From positions 2,728,001-2,792,000 of the forward strand of contig NZ_RKRA01000001.1 in NCBI RefSeq assembly GCF_003814705.1: a DNA stretch of 64,000 bases, in the 5' to 3' direction. A program made the translations under genes and the position numbers. The DNA comes from Georgenia muralis (GTDB lineage: Bacteria; Actinomycetota; Actinomycetes; Actinomycetales; Actinomycetaceae). Of this stretch, positions 17,790 through 27,187 are shown one piece after another. Numbering within the stretch: the stretch's first letter is position 1; every line of letters starts with the position of its first letter. The notes under the pieces were generated by a model, which searched no databases, was not told where the DNA came from, and saw only the letters and a list, made by a program, of their open reading frames with translations.

Positions 17790-17830
17790 CGTTTATGCAG
17801 GACAACGGCACATCAGGAATAGAGGCAATC

Positions 17831-20071
17831 ATGGCGACCGAGGACAACGAGCGCGATAAGGGTTCGTCGCCGCGGCGCGGTGGCGGTAAGCGGCCGTATT
17901 CGGGTGCCAGCCGTTCGGACGGTGCGGGTGGAAATGACGCCGGCCGTAGCTCCGGCAGGGGAGAAGGACCCAGCACCGGATCGTCCCGTGAGGGCGGGTA
18001 CCAGGGGCGCCGCGAAGGCTCCGGTCCCCGTGAGGGTGGGTACCAGGACCGTCGCGAGGGCGGCTACCGCAGTTCTGCTCCCCGCGAGGGTGGGTACCAG
18101 GGGCGCCGTGAGGGTGCCGGTTCGCGTGAGGGCGGTTACCAGGGGCGCCGTGAGGGTGCCGGCCCGCGTGAGGGCGGTTACCAGGGTCGCCGTGAGGGTG
18201 CCGGCCCGCGTGAGGGCGGTTACCAGGGTCGCAGTGAGGGCTCCGGCCCGCGTGAGGGTGGTTACCAGGGTCGCCGTGAGGGCTCGGGCCCGCGCGAGGG
18301 TGGTTACCAGGGTCGCCGTGAGGGCTCCGGTCCCCGTGAGGGTGGGTACCAGGACCGTCGCGAGGGCGGCTACCGCAGTTCTGCTCCCCGCGAGGGTGGG
18401 TACCAGGGTCGCCGTGAGGGCTCCGGTCCCCGTGAGGGTGGGTACCAGGACCGTCGCGAGGGCGGCTACCGCAGTTCTGCTCCCCGCGAGGGTGGGTACC
18501 AGGGTCGCCGTGAGGGCTCGGGCCCGCGCGAGGGTGGATACCAGGGGCGCCGTGAGGGCTCCGGTCCCCGTGAGGGTGGGTACCAGGACCGTCGTGAGGG
18601 CGGCTACCGCAGTTCTGCTCCCCGCGAGGGTGGGTACCAGGGTCGCCGTGAGGGCTCGGGCCCGCGCGAGGGCGGTTACCAGGACCGTCGTGAGGGCGGC
18701 TACCGCAGTTCTGCTCCCCGCGAGGGTGGGTACCAGGGTCGCCGTGAGGGCTCGGGCCCGCGCGAGGGTGGATACCAGGACCGTCGTGAGGGCGGCTACC
18801 GCGGCTCTGCTCCCCGCGAGGGTGGATACCAGGACCGTCGCGAGGGCGGCTACCGCAGTTCTGCTCCCCGCGAGGGTAGCTACCAGGGGCGCCGTGAGGG
18901 TGCCGGTTCGCGCGAGGGTGGATACCAGGGCCGCCGTGAGGGTGCCGGTCCCCGCGAGGGTGGATACCAGGGCCGCCGCGAGAGCGGTGACCGAGGACGC
19001 CCGGCAGGAGACCGAGCCGACGGCCGTCCGTTCCGGGACGGTCCTCAGGACTCAGCGCGTCGCGACCCGCGGCCGGACCGACCTGCGGAGCCGCACATCC
19101 CGGACGACGTCATTCCGCAGATGATGGACCGCACGGCGCGCACGCGCCTGCGAACTCTCGGCAAGACCAATGCCGAGCTCGTCGCGAGGCACCTCGTCAT
19201 GGCGGGTCGTCTCCTCGACACCGATCCGGAGACCGCGTACGAGCACGCCCAGGCGGCGGCTCGCCGCGCCGGACGCGTTGACATCGTGCGGGAAGGCGTG
19301 GCGGTGACCGCTTATGCCACTGCCCGTTACGCGGAGGCTTTGAGGGAGCTTCGGACCGTGCGAAGGCTTTCCGGTATCGACGCTCATCGGCCGATGGAAG
19401 CCGACTGCGAGCGAGGGCTCGGGCGACCGGAGCGGGCGCTGGCCATCGTCGCGGAGACGGATGTCAGCAAGCTCACCGAGGACGACCGTGTCGAGCTGGC
19501 GATCGTGGCGAGCGGCGCACGCGCTGACCTCGGCGAGCACGAAGCGGCACTCATGGTGCTCGAGTCGGCGCTTGTCGAGCGTGTGGCGGACCCTGCCCTC
19601 CGGAGTCGTCTCGCGCTCGTGCGGGCGGAGCGCCTCGACGAGCTCGGCCGAATGGAGGAGGCGCAGGTTCTGCGTGCCGAGGTCGGTCCGGAGCCGATCG
19701 AGGAGGAAGAGATCGTGGTCCACGACCTCGCGGACTCCGATGAGGACGAGACGCACGCTGACGACGAGGACGGCGAGACTGCCGGCTCGGAGCCGGAGCT
19801 GGAGCCCGAGTCGGCTGCGGAGCCCGAGCCGGAGCCGGAGCCGGAGCCGGAGTCGGAGCCGGAGTCGGAGCCGGAGCCGGAGCCGGAGGTGGAGCCGGAG
19901 CCGGAGTCGGAGTCGGAGTCGGAGCCGGAGGTGGAGCCTGAGCCCGAGTCGGATGCGGCGCCGGACTCCGAGCTGGAGCCGGCTGTCGCCCAGGGCGACG
20001 ACACGACCGAGGACTTCGAGCAGGGGGCGCTCGATCTCGGGACCGGGATCGACGAGGAGGAGCGCCGATGA
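17831..20071 (+). CDS. Arg/Gly-repeat protein with TPR-like core and acidic tail
   Basis: 746 residues, start [11 protein letters not shown] at 17831 after GAGG; any earlier start would overlap 5S rRNA. Three parts are visible. Residues about 53-390 are 22 tandem units of the type [14 protein letters not shown] or [18 protein letters not shown], a disordered RGG/RGY-like region of the kind that binds RNA. Residues about 420-620 are a helical region with TPR-like repeats ([27 protein letters not shown]), recognisable as a core conserved in actinobacteria. The tail is acidic, with Glu-Pro/Glu-Ser dipeptides. The function is unknown; the combination of basic repeats, helical scaffold and acidic tail suggests an RNA- or ribosome-associated protein. 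The next gene overlaps by ATGA. Confidence 0.85.
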   Translation: MATEDNERDKGSSPRRGGGKRPYSGASRSDGAGGNDAGRSSGRGEGPSTGSSREGGYQGRREGSGPREGGYQDRREGGYRSSAPREGGYQGRREGAGSREGGYQGRREGAGPREGGYQGRREGAGPREGGYQGRSEGSGPREGGYQGRREGSGPREGGYQGRREGSGPREGGYQDRREGGYRSSAPREGGYQGRREGSGPREGGYQDRREGGYRSSAPREGGYQGRREGSGPREGGYQGRREGSGPREGGYQDRREGGYRSSAPREGGYQGRREGSGPREGGYQDRREGGYRSSAPREGGYQGRREGSGPREGGYQDRREGGYRGSAPREGGYQDRREGGYRSSAPREGSYQGRREGAGSREGGYQGRREGAGPREGGYQGRRESGDRGRPAGDRADGRPFRDGPQDSARRDPRPDRPAEPHIPDDVIPQMMDRTARTRLRTLGKTNAELVARHLVMAGRLLDTDPETAYEHAQAAARRAGRVDIVREGVAVTAYATARYAEALRELRTVRRLSGIDAHRPMEADCERGLGRPERALAIVAETDVSKLTEDDRVELAIVASGARADLGEHEAALMVLESALVERVADPALRSRLALVRAERLDELGRMEEAQVLRAEVGPEPIEEEEIVVHDLADSDEDETHADDEDGETAGSEPELEPESAAEPEPEPEPEPESEPESEPEPEPEVEPEPESESESEPEVEPEPESDAAPDSELEPAVAQGDDTTEDFEQGALDLGTGIDEEERR
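17987..18995 (+). repeat. Tandem coding repeat, 42- and 54-base units
   Basis: About 1 kb made of 22 units: roughly fifteen 14-residue units ([11 protein letters not shown] plus SGP, AGP or AGS) and seven 18-residue units ([18 protein letters not shown] or close variants), often alternating. Near-identical DNA between units points to recent expansion by slippage or unequal recombination, so copy number probably varies between strains and may be misassembled. Confidence 0.95.
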
Positions 20072-21141
20072 CCGAGTCCACGGGGCTGCTCGCGAGCACG
20101 CGCGCTCTTGCCGAGGAGTACGACCTCGCCCTCATGGACCTCGACGGCGTCTGCTACCGGGGGGCCGAGCCGGTCGAGCACGCGGACGAGGGGGTGGCGT
20201 CCGCACGGGACCTCGGCATGCGGATGCTCTTCGTCACCAACAATGCCAACCGGCCGCCCCAGACGGTCGCCGACCAGCTCAGCTCCCTCGGGATCCCCAC
20301 CGAGCCCGAGGAGGTCATGACGTCCTCACAGGCGGCAGCGGCCGTCCTGGCGCAGGACCTCCCGGCGGGCGCGCTCGTACTCGCCGTCGGCGGGGCGGGG
20401 CTGCGCTCCGCCCTCCTCGAGGCGGGACTCCGGGTGACGGACACCGCAGCGGACGACCCCGTCGCCGTCGCGCAGGGGTTCGCGCCCGAGGTCGGGTGGG
20501 CAGAGCTGACCGAGGCGGCCTATGCCATCGCGGCCGGTGCGCGCTACGTCGCCACCAACCTCGACTCCACCCTGCCCACGGAGCGGGGTTTCGCCGTGGG
20601 CAACGGCTCCCTCGTCGCAGCGGTCGTCAACGCGACCGGGGTGACGCCGCTGTCCGCCGGCAAGCCGGAAGCCGAGATCTTCCACCAGGCCGTGGCGCGC
20701 GCGGGTGGGACCCGCCCGCTCGCCGTCGGCGACCGGCTCAACACCGACCTGGCCGGGGCTCGCGCGGCGGGCATCCCCGGGCTCCACGTCCTGACGGGGG
20801 TGAGCGACGCCCGTTCGGTGGTCCTCGCCGAGCCCCACGAGCGGCCGAGCTTCCTCGCCGTCGACCTTCGCGGCCTCGCCGAGCCCCACCCAGCACCCCA
20901 CCGCGACCCCCAGGGGTGGTGGCGGTGCGGCGCGGCGGCGGCCCGGGTCGCCGGCTCCGAGCCGCACCTCGAGCTGCGGGTGGGCGACCGGACGCTGGAC
21001 CTGGACTCCGACGCCGAGCCGGTGACGGTCTCCCTCGACGCCTGGCGCTGCCTCACCGCGGCAGCTTGGGACGCTGCGGACGGCGGCACGGTACTCACAC
21101 CGGAGCGGGTGCCCGTGCTGGAGGTCGTCTCGCCGCGATAG
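20068..21141 (+). CDS. HAD-superfamily class IIA hydrolase
   Basis: Probable cytoplasmic sugar- or nucleotide-phosphate phosphatase related to NagD/PGP. 357 residues. HAD motif I is [12 protein letters not shown] with the nucleophile Asp, motif II is [11 protein letters not shown], the class IIA substrate region includes [17 protein letters not shown], and motif III/IV is GKPEAEIF followed by [20 protein letters not shown]-terminal extension of about 90 residues ([16 protein letters not shown]...) is not part of the HAD fold. The ATG overlaps the stop of the repeat protein, and the small gene at 21180 follows. Confidence 0.9.
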   Translation: MTESTGLLASTRALAEEYDLALMDLDGVCYRGAEPVEHADEGVASARDLGMRMLFVTNNANRPPQTVADQLSSLGIPTEPEEVMTSSQAAAAVLAQDLPAGALVLAVGGAGLRSALLEAGLRVTDTAADDPVAVAQGFAPEVGWAELTEAAYAIAAGARYVATNLDSTLPTERGFAVGNGSLVAAVVNATGVTPLSAGKPEAEIFHQAVARAGGTRPLAVGDRLNTDLAGARAAGIPGLHVLTGVSDARSVVLAEPHERPSFLAVDLRGLAEPHPAPHRDPQGWWRCGAAAARVAGSEPHLELRVGDRTLDLDSDAEPVTVSLDAWRCLTAAAWDAADGGTVLTPERVPVLEVVSPR

Positions 21142-21179
21142 CCTGACCGGTGCCTGAAGGACCCGGAGAGGAGACGACG

Positions 21180-21341
21180 ATGGACGTGACCCCCGCCGAC
21201 CTCCCCGCGGCCCGTCCGGTGGCCGCCGACCCCCTCGAGAGGCTGAGCGAGATCGACGAGCTCCCCCTCGCGGACCAGGTCGCCGTCTTCGACGCCATCC
21301 ACTCGCACCTCTCGGCGCGGCTGAGAAGCGCCGAGAGCTGA
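21180..21341 (+). CDS. Small conserved actinobacterial protein, unknown function
   Basis: 53 residues starting MDVTPADLP after GGAGAGGAG; a GTG at 21150 is possible but lies farther from any ribosome site. The C-terminal half (LERLSEIDELPLADQVAVFDAIHSHLSARL) looks like a short helical hairpin and resembles small proteins found beside tlyA in many actinobacteria. It ends one base before the tlyA start, so the two are probably translated together. No function can be assigned. Confidence 0.75.
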   Translation: MDVTPADLPAARPVAADPLERLSEIDELPLADQVAVFDAIHSHLSARLRSAES

Positions 21342-21342
21342 C

Positions 21343-22293
21343 GTGGCGCGCCGCGTACGCATCGACGCCGAGCTGGTCCGACGAGGTCTGGCCCGATCGC
21401 GCCAGCACGCCGCCGAGCTCCTCGCGGCCGGTCACGTCCGGCTCGACCGCGAGGTCGTCACCAAGCCCGCCCGGCAGGTCGATCCGGCCCAGGCCCTGCT
21501 CGTCGACGTGCCGGACGCCCAGGACTACGTCTCACGCGGTGCCCACAAGCTGGCCGGGGCCCTCGACGCGCTCGGGGCCGACGCGCCGGTCGTCGACGGT
21601 CGCCGGTGCCTCGATGCCGGGGCCTCCACCGGCGGGTTCACCGACGTGCTGCTGCGCCGCGGCGCCGCCCACGTCGTCGCCGTCGATGTCGGCTACGGCC
21701 AGCTCGCGTGGTCGCTGCAGACCGACGAGCGGGTGAGCGTGCTGGACCGCACCAACGTGCGGACCCTCACGCCGGAGGCGGTCGCGCCGGCGCCGCAGCT
21801 CGTCGTGGGCGACATGTCGTTCATCTCTCTCACCCTCGTCCTGCCTGCCCTGGCGGGGGCGGCCGCCCCGGACGCGGACTTCCTCCTCATGGTCAAGCCG
21901 CAGTTCGAGGTGGGCAAGGACCGGCTCGGCTCGGGCGGGGTGGTGCGCGACCCCGCCCTGCACGTGGAGTCGGTCCTCACCGTCGCGGCCGCCGCGGCCG
22001 AGGTCGGCCTCGACACGTGGGCCGTGGTCCCCAGCCCGCTGCCCGGTCCGTCCGGCAACGTCGAGTACTTTCTGGCGATGCGCCGCGACCACCCCCGGGC
22101 CCTGAGCGGACAGGCCCTGGCCGACGCCGCAGCCGAGGCGGTCCGCACCGGGCCGGCCGGGGCCGGCGGGACACCCGGAGCCGACCGGACCACGCCGCCC
22201 GGAGCCGACCGGACCACGCCGCCCGCTGCCGGCGGGACCACGCCGCCCGCTGAACCGCTCGACCCCCCCACCCCCGAGCAGGAGAGCCCATGA
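21343..22293 (+). CDS. tlyA: TlyA-family rRNA 2'-O-methyltransferase
   Basis: Methylates ribose of cytidines in 16S and 23S rRNA, a modification needed for capreomycin sensitivity. 316 residues from GTG. The N-terminus is an S4 RNA-binding domain (RVRIDAELVRRGLARSRQHAAELLAAGHV). It is followed by a Rossmann methyltransferase fold with SAM motif CLDAGASTGGFTDVLL, then VVAVDVGYGQLAW and the catalytic region MVKPQFEVGK. The last 45 residues are a repetitive Gly/Ala/Asp/Pro tail not typical of the family. It overlaps nadK by four bases. TlyA was once called haemolysin, but the methyltransferase role is the established one. Confidence 0.95.
   Translation: MARRVRIDAELVRRGLARSRQHAAELLAAGHVRLDREVVTKPARQVDPAQALLVDVPDAQDYVSRGAHKLAGALDALGADAPVVDGRRCLDAGASTGGFTDVLLRRGAAHVVAVDVGYGQLAWSLQTDERVSVLDRTNVRTLTPEAVAPAPQLVVGDMSFISLTLVLPALAGAAAPDADFLLMVKPQFEVGKDRLGSGGVVRDPALHVESVLTVAAAAAEVGLDTWAVVPSPLPGPSGNVEYFLAMRRDHPRALSGQALADAAAEAVRTGPAGAGGTPGADRTTPPGADRTTPPAAGGTTPPAEPLDPPTPEQESP
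22174..22250 (+). repeat. Short tandem repeat in the tlyA 3' end
   Basis: A 24-base unit (cccggagccgaccggaccac plus gccg) occurs twice exactly and then in diverged form, coding for GADRTTPP-like repeats in the disordered TlyA tail. Confidence 0.8.
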
Positions 22294-23129
22294 GCCGCCG
22301 CATCCTCGTCGTGTGCCACGAGGGGCGCCACGACGCCGTCCGCGCGGCGGACCGCGTCAGCGACGACCTGCGCGAGCACGGGATCGAGACCGTCCGCAAC
22401 GGCAGCGCCGAGGGGGTCGAGCTCGTCGTCGTCCTGGGCGGCGACGGCACGATCCTGCGGGCGGCCGAGGAAGCACGCAACCACGACGTCCCTGTCCTCG
22501 GGGTCAACCTGGGCCACGTGGGGTTCCTCGCCGAGGCCGAGCCCGAGGCGCTGCCCGAGGTGGTGGCGCGCATCGTCGCGCGCGACTACTCGGTCGAGGA
22601 GCGGATGACGCTCGACGTCCAGGTCACGACCCCGGACGGGCGGGTCCAGCGCAGCTGGGCGGTCAACGAGGCCGCGGTGGAGAAGGGGGAGCGGGCCCGC
22701 ATGGTCGTCGCCACGATCGGGGTGGACGGCCGGGGGCTGTCCTCCTTCGGCTGCGACGCCATCATCCTGGCCACCCCCACCGGCTCGACCGCCTACGCCT
22801 TCTCGGGCGGGGGACCGGTGGTCTGGCCCGACGTCGAGGCGCTGCTGCTGGTCCCCATCGCCGCCCACGCGCTGTTCACCCGCCCCATGGTCGTGGGACC
22901 GAGCTCGGTCCTCGAGGTCGAGATCCTCCCCTACGAGGAGACCCACGCCGTGGTGTGGTGCGACGGCCGGCGTCTCCTCGACGCCCCCTCGGGCTCGCGC
23001 ATCGAGGTGCGCCGCGGCGAGCGTCCCGTCCGCCTCGCGCGCCTGACCGAGGCACCGTTCTCGGGCCGGCTCGTCGCCAAGTTCAACCTGCCGGTCAAGG
23101 GGTGGCGCAACCTGCGGGAGGTGCCGTGA
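22290..23129 (+). CDS. nadK: NAD kinase
   Basis: Phosphorylates NAD to NADP using ATP or polyphosphate. 279 residues. The family motifs are present: GGDGTILRAAE near residue 50, the NLGHVGFLAEAEP substrate segment, and SFGCDAIILATPTGSTAYAFSGGGPVV, which binds NAD. It sits between tlyA and recN, the common order tlyA-nadK-recN in actinobacteria, with four-base overlaps on both sides, indicating one transcript. Confidence 0.96.
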   Translation: MSRRILVVCHEGRHDAVRAADRVSDDLREHGIETVRNGSAEGVELVVVLGGDGTILRAAEEARNHDVPVLGVNLGHVGFLAEAEPEALPEVVARIVARDYSVEERMTLDVQVTTPDGRVQRSWAVNEAAVEKGERARMVVATIGVDGRGLSSFGCDAIILATPTGSTAYAFSGGGPVVWPDVEALLLVPIAAHALFTRPMVVGPSSVLEVEILPYEETHAVVWCDGRRLLDAPSGSRIEVRRGERPVRLARLTEAPFSGRLVAKFNLPVKGWRNLREVP

Positions 23130-24847
23130 TCGAGCAGGTCCGCATCGAGAACCTCGGGGTGATCGCCTCCGCGGAGCTCGACCTCGCCCCGACCTTCACC
23201 GTCATCACCGGGGAGACCGGGGCGGGCAAGACCATGGTCCTCACCAGCCTGGACCTGCTGCTCGGCGGCCGCGCCGACCCCGCCCTCGTGCGCACCGGCA
23301 CCGACCGCGCCGTCGTCGAGGGCACCTTCACCGTCGCCCCCGACGGCGTGGCCGCCGGCCGGGCGGAGGAGGCAGGCGCCGAGCTCGACGACGGCGCCCT
23401 CATCGTCGCCCGTACCGTGCCGGCGGGCGGGAGGTCCCGGGCCCACCTCGGCGGCCGGACCGTGCCCCAGGGCGTCCTGGCCGAGATCGGCGAGCAGCTC
23501 GTCACCGTCCACGGGCAGTCGCAGCAGCTGCGCCTGCGCGCCCCGGCGCAGCAGCGTGCCGCGCTCGACGCGTTCGGCGGCGCGGACCACGCGGCCCTCC
23601 TCGACACCTTCCGCCGGGCCTGGGCCGACCTCGTCGCGGTCCGCGCCGAGCTCGCCGAGTGGGAGCGCTCGGCCGGCGCCCGCGCCGAGGAGATCGCGCG
23701 CCTGCGGGCCGGGCTCGACCAGGTCGACGCCCTCGCCCCCCTGCCGGGCGAGGACGTCGCGCTGCGCGAGGAGGCCCAGCGGCTCGGCCACGTCGAGGAG
23801 CTGCGCACCGCGACCGGACGCGCCCACCAGGCGCTCACCGGGGCCGACGACAGTGCCCCGGGCGGGGTCGACGCCGCCGCCCTGCTGGAGGAGGCCCGGC
23901 GCAGCCTCGAGCACGGCGCCGCGGACGACCCGGCCCTGGGCGACTGGGCCGCCCGCCTGGCCGAGGCCGCCTACCTCGTCTCCGACGTCGCCACCGAGCT
24001 CGCGTCCTACCTCACGTCCCTCGACGCCGACCCCGCCCGGCTCGCCGTCGTCCACGAGCGGCGCGCCGCCCTGGCCGAGGCGACCCGGCTGCACGGTCCC
24101 GACGTCGACGCGCTCCTGGCCTGGGCGGACCAGGCCCGTGAGCGGCTCGCCTACCTCGACGGCCCCGAGGACACCGGGGAGCGGCTGCGCGAGCGCCTCG
24201 CGGCGGCGGAGCGCGCCACCGGGGCGGCGTCGGCCGCGCTGACCGACTCCCGGCGCGCCGTGGCGAAGCACCTCGCCCGGTCGGTCGACGCCGAGCTGGC
24301 GGGCCTGGCGATGAAGGGCGCCCACCTCACCGCGCGCCTCAGCGCGCTGCCCGAGCCCGGTCCGCACGGCGGCGAGGACGTCGAGCTGCTGCTCGCCGCC
24401 CACCCCGGCGCCCCCGCGCGCCCCCTGGGGCAGGGTGCCTCCGGCGGTGAGCTCTCCCGCGTCATGCTGGCCATCGAGGTGGCGCTGGCCACCGCCGCGC
24501 CCGCCGAGGAGGCCACCGACCCGAGGACCTTCGTCTTCGACGAGGTCGACGCCGGGGTGGGTGGCCGGGCCGCCGTCGAGGTCGGCCGGCGGCTGGCCCT
24601 GCTGGCCCGCAGCTCCCAGGTGGTGGTCGTCACCCACCTGGCGCAGGTGGCCGCGTTCGCCGACCGCCACCTCGTGGTGAGCAAGGACACAGAAGGCGGC
24701 GCCGTGGTGACCGCCACCGACGTCAGCAGCGTCGAAGGCCCCGACCGGGTGCGGGAGCTGGCCCGGATGCTCTCGGGTCAGGAGGACTCCGAGACCGCCC
24801 TGCGGCACGCCGCTGAGCTCCTGGAGCGGGCGACCGTGGCACCATGA
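23126..24847 (+). CDS. recN: DNA repair protein RecN
   Basis: SMC-like ATPase acting in recombinational repair of double-strand breaks. 573 residues from the GTG that overlaps the nadK stop. Walker A is GETGAGKT (residues about 30-37), the ABC signature is GASGGELSRVMLAIEVAL, and Walker B with the D-loop is FVFDEVDAGVGGRAA near residue 468, followed by VVVVTHLAQVAAFADRHL. The middle is a long Ala/Glu/Arg-rich helical region expected to form the antiparallel coiled coil. It is separated from steA by four bases. Confidence 0.96.
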   Translation: MIEQVRIENLGVIASAELDLAPTFTVITGETGAGKTMVLTSLDLLLGGRADPALVRTGTDRAVVEGTFTVAPDGVAAGRAEEAGAELDDGALIVARTVPAGGRSRAHLGGRTVPQGVLAEIGEQLVTVHGQSQQLRLRAPAQQRAALDAFGGADHAALLDTFRRAWADLVAVRAELAEWERSAGARAEEIARLRAGLDQVDALAPLPGEDVALREEAQRLGHVEELRTATGRAHQALTGADDSAPGGVDAAALLEEARRSLEHGAADDPALGDWAARLAEAAYLVSDVATELASYLTSLDADPARLAVVHERRAALAEATRLHGPDVDALLAWADQARERLAYLDGPEDTGERLRERLAAAERATGAASAALTDSRRAVAKHLARSVDAELAGLAMKGAHLTARLSALPEPGPHGGEDVELLLAAHPGAPARPLGQGASGGELSRVMLAIEVALATAAPAEEATDPRTFVFDEVDAGVGGRAAVEVGRRLALLARSSQVVVVTHLAQVAAFADRHLVVSKDTEGGAVVTATDVSSVEGPDRVRELARMLSGQEDSETALRHAAELLERATVAP

Positions 24848-24851
24848 GCCG

Positions 24852-26054
24852 GTGAGTCCACACTTCCGACGTCGCCGCCAGCAGGCCGACACCGGCCCTG
24901 GCACGACCGGGCCGGCGCGCGTGGACGCCCGCACGAAGAACCTCACCAAGCGTCTGCGTCCGGGCGAGATCGCCGTCATCGACCACGAGGACCTCGACCG
25001 GGTCTCGGCCGAGGCGCTCGTCGCGTGCCGGCCGGCCGCCGTGCTCAACGCCGCCCGCTCGACCTCCGGCCGCTACCCCAACCTCGGTCCGGGCATCCTC
25101 GTCGAGGCGGGCATCCCGCTGGTCGACGACCTGGGCTCGGCGGTCATGGCGGTCAAGGAGGGTCAGGTCCTCACCGTCGACGGCGACGAGGTCCGCGCCG
25201 GCGACGTCCTCGTCGCCGAGGGCACGGCCCAGGACGCCGACACGGTCGAGGCCGCCCAGGCCCAGGCCCGCGAGGGGCTGTCGGTCCAGCTCGAGGCGTT
25301 CGCGACCAACACCATGGACTACGTCCGCAAGGAGCGCGACCTGCTCCTGGACGGGGTGGGCGTGCCGGTCGTGCGCACCCGGTTCGAGGGACGGCACGTC
25401 CTCATCGTCGTGCGGGGCTACCACTACAAGGAAGACCTGGCGATGCTGCGGCCCTACATCCGCGAGTACCGCCCCCTCCTCATCGGGGTCGACGGCGGCG
25501 CGGACGCGCTCATCGAGGCCGGCCACTCCCCGGACATGATCGTCGGCGACATGGACTCCGTCTCCGACAAGGCCCTGCGGTCCGGCGCCGAGATCGTCAT
25601 CCACGCCTACCGGGACGGCCGGGCCCCGGGGCAGCGACGCGTCGAGGACCTCGGTGTCGAGCATGTCGTGTTCCCCGCGACCGGCACGAGCGAGGACATC
25701 GCCATGCTGCTCGCGGACGACTCCGGCGCCGAGCTCATCGTCGCCGTCGGCACCCACGACACCCTCATCGAGTTCCTCGACAAGGGTCGCTCCGGCATGG
25801 CCTCGACCTTCCTCACCCGGCTGCGCGTGGGCAGCAAGCTCATCGACGCCAAGGGGGTCTCGCAGCTGTACCGGACGCGGATCTCCTCCTGGCAGCTGGT
25901 GCTGCTGGCCGTGGTCGGCCTGCTCGCCCTGTTCGTCGCCCTCGCCGCCACCAACGTCGGCCAGACCATCTTCGGGCTGTCCGGGGCGTGGTTCGACGAC
26001 CTGGTGAACTTCTTCCGGTCGCTCGTGGGCATCGCTCCGGAACCGACCACCTGA
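24852..26054 (+). CDS. steA: SteA-like cytokinesis protein
   Basis: Homologue of Corynebacterium SteA/Mycobacterium Rv1697, a cell-division and envelope factor that works with SteB. 400 residues from GTG. The N-terminal part has RTKNLTKRLRPGEIAVIDHEDLDRVSAEALV. The middle carries a thiamine-pyrophosphokinase-like nucleotide fold with VDGGADALIEAGHSPDMIVGDMDSVSD. Near the C-terminus there is one transmembrane segment (WQLVLLAVVGLLALFVALAATNV), which would place the protein on the inner face of the membrane. steB follows after 20 bases, and the pair is conserved. Confidence 0.88.
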   Translation: MSPHFRRRRQQADTGPGTTGPARVDARTKNLTKRLRPGEIAVIDHEDLDRVSAEALVACRPAAVLNAARSTSGRYPNLGPGILVEAGIPLVDDLGSAVMAVKEGQVLTVDGDEVRAGDVLVAEGTAQDADTVEAAQAQAREGLSVQLEAFATNTMDYVRKERDLLLDGVGVPVVRTRFEGRHVLIVVRGYHYKEDLAMLRPYIREYRPLLIGVDGGADALIEAGHSPDMIVGDMDSVSDKALRSGAEIVIHAYRDGRAPGQRRVEDLGVEHVVFPATGTSEDIAMLLADDSGAELIVAVGTHDTLIEFLDKGRSGMASTFLTRLRVGSKLIDAKGVSQLYRTRISSWQLVLLAVVGLLALFVALAATNVGQTIFGLSGAWFDDLVNFFRSLVGIAPEPTT

Positions 26055-26074
26055 CCCGCTGGAGACACGCTTCG

Positions 26075-27187
26075 ATGATCGACTTCCGCTACCACATCGT
26101 CTCCCTCATCGCGGTGTTCCTGGCCCTCTCGGTCGGCATCGTCCTGGGTGCGGGTCCGCTGCGCGACTCCATCGGCGACACCCTCACGGGCCAGGTCCAG
26201 GACCTGCGCGAGGACCGCGACCAGCTGCGCGTCTCGCTGGAGACCGCCGAGCGGGACGTCACGGAGCGGACGACCTACCTCGAGGAGTCCGCGCCGGTCC
26301 TGCTCGAGAACACCCTCACCGACCGCCGGGTCACGGTGGTGACGCTGCCCGGGACCGTCACCGAGGACGTCGAGGAGCTTCGTGACCGTCTCGCGCGGGC
26401 CGGGGCCGAGGTGGTCGGCGAGGTCGCCGTCACCGAGGCGTGGACCGACGCCGACACGCTCTCCTTCCGCCAGACCTTCGCCGGTCAGCTGCTGGGCTAC
26501 ATGGACGACGCCCCGGCCGAGGACGCCGGTGCCGAGGCCATCTTCGGCGCCGCCCTCGCCCAGGCGCTGACCGGGACGGGCGAGGAGCTCTCCGAGGACG
26601 CCGCCACCCTGGTCGACCTCCTCACCTCCGCCGAGGCGCCGCTCATCACCCTCACCGAGGAGCCCGCCGTGCCCGCCCACGCCACCGTGCTGGTCGGCCC
26701 CCGGCCCGCCGAGCTGCCCACGGAGGAGGAGGACCCCGAGGAGGTCGAGGCCGCCGCCGAGACCCTGGCCGGGCACGTGCGCCTGGCCGAGGCCCTCGCG
26801 CAGGCCGCTCCGTCGGTCACCGTGGGTGCCGCCGTCTCGGACCGCGACCTCGTGACCGCCGTGCGCGACGACGAGGCGGCTGCGGGTGCCGCGACCACCG
26901 TCGACTCCGTCGGCGAGGTCACCGCCGCCATCTCCGCGCCCCTGGCGCTCGCCGTGTCGATCTCCGGCGCGGTCGACGCCTACGGGTTCGGGCTCGGGGC
27001 CGAGGTTCCCGTCCCGCCGCGGGTCGAGCTGCCCCTCCTCGCCCCGGACGTCACCCCTGCCGAGCCGTCGCAGGACGGCACCGCCGGGGTGGAGGAGACC
27101 ACCGCCGGGCAGGAGACCACCGCCGGGGAGGAGACCTCCGCCCCCGCGGAGGACGCCACGGCCGACGGGGAGGACGGGGCGGCGTGA
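26075..27187 (+). CDS. steB: SteB/MctB-family envelope protein
   Basis: 370 residues, partner of SteA; the mycobacterial homologue Rv1698 (MctB) is linked to copper export. The N-terminus is MIDFRYHIVSLIAVFLALSVGIVLGAG, one membrane anchor followed by a coiled-coil-like stretch (LREDRDQLRVSLETAERDVTER). The body is an alanine/glutamate-rich extracellular domain, and the last 45 residues are a low-complexity Thr/Glu/Ala tail. The start at 26075 follows GGAGA at a suitable distance. It overlaps the next gene by GTGA. Confidence 0.85.
   Translation: MIDFRYHIVSLIAVFLALSVGIVLGAGPLRDSIGDTLTGQVQDLREDRDQLRVSLETAERDVTERTTYLEESAPVLLENTLTDRRVTVVTLPGTVTEDVEELRDRLARAGAEVVGEVAVTEAWTDADTLSFRQTFAGQLLGYMDDAPAEDAGAEAIFGAALAQALTGTGEELSEDAATLVDLLTSAEAPLITLTEEPAVPAHATVLVGPRPAELPTEEEDPEEVEAAAETLAGHVRLAEALAQAAPSVTVGAAVSDRDLVTAVRDDEAAAGAATTVDSVGEVTAAISAPLALAVSISGAVDAYGFGLGAEVPVPPRVELPLLAPDVTPAEPSQDGTAGVEETTAGQETTAGEETSAPAEDATADGEDGAA

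Noticed and set aside
17987-18995. CRISPR-like array
   Set aside because: Units are contiguous, in frame and coding (REGGYQ...), with no unique spacers; this is a protein repeat.
21150-21179. Earlier GTG start for the small gene before tlyA
   Set aside because: The ATG at 21180 has the ribosome site at a proper distance, and the added residues (PEGPGEETT) translate that site itself.
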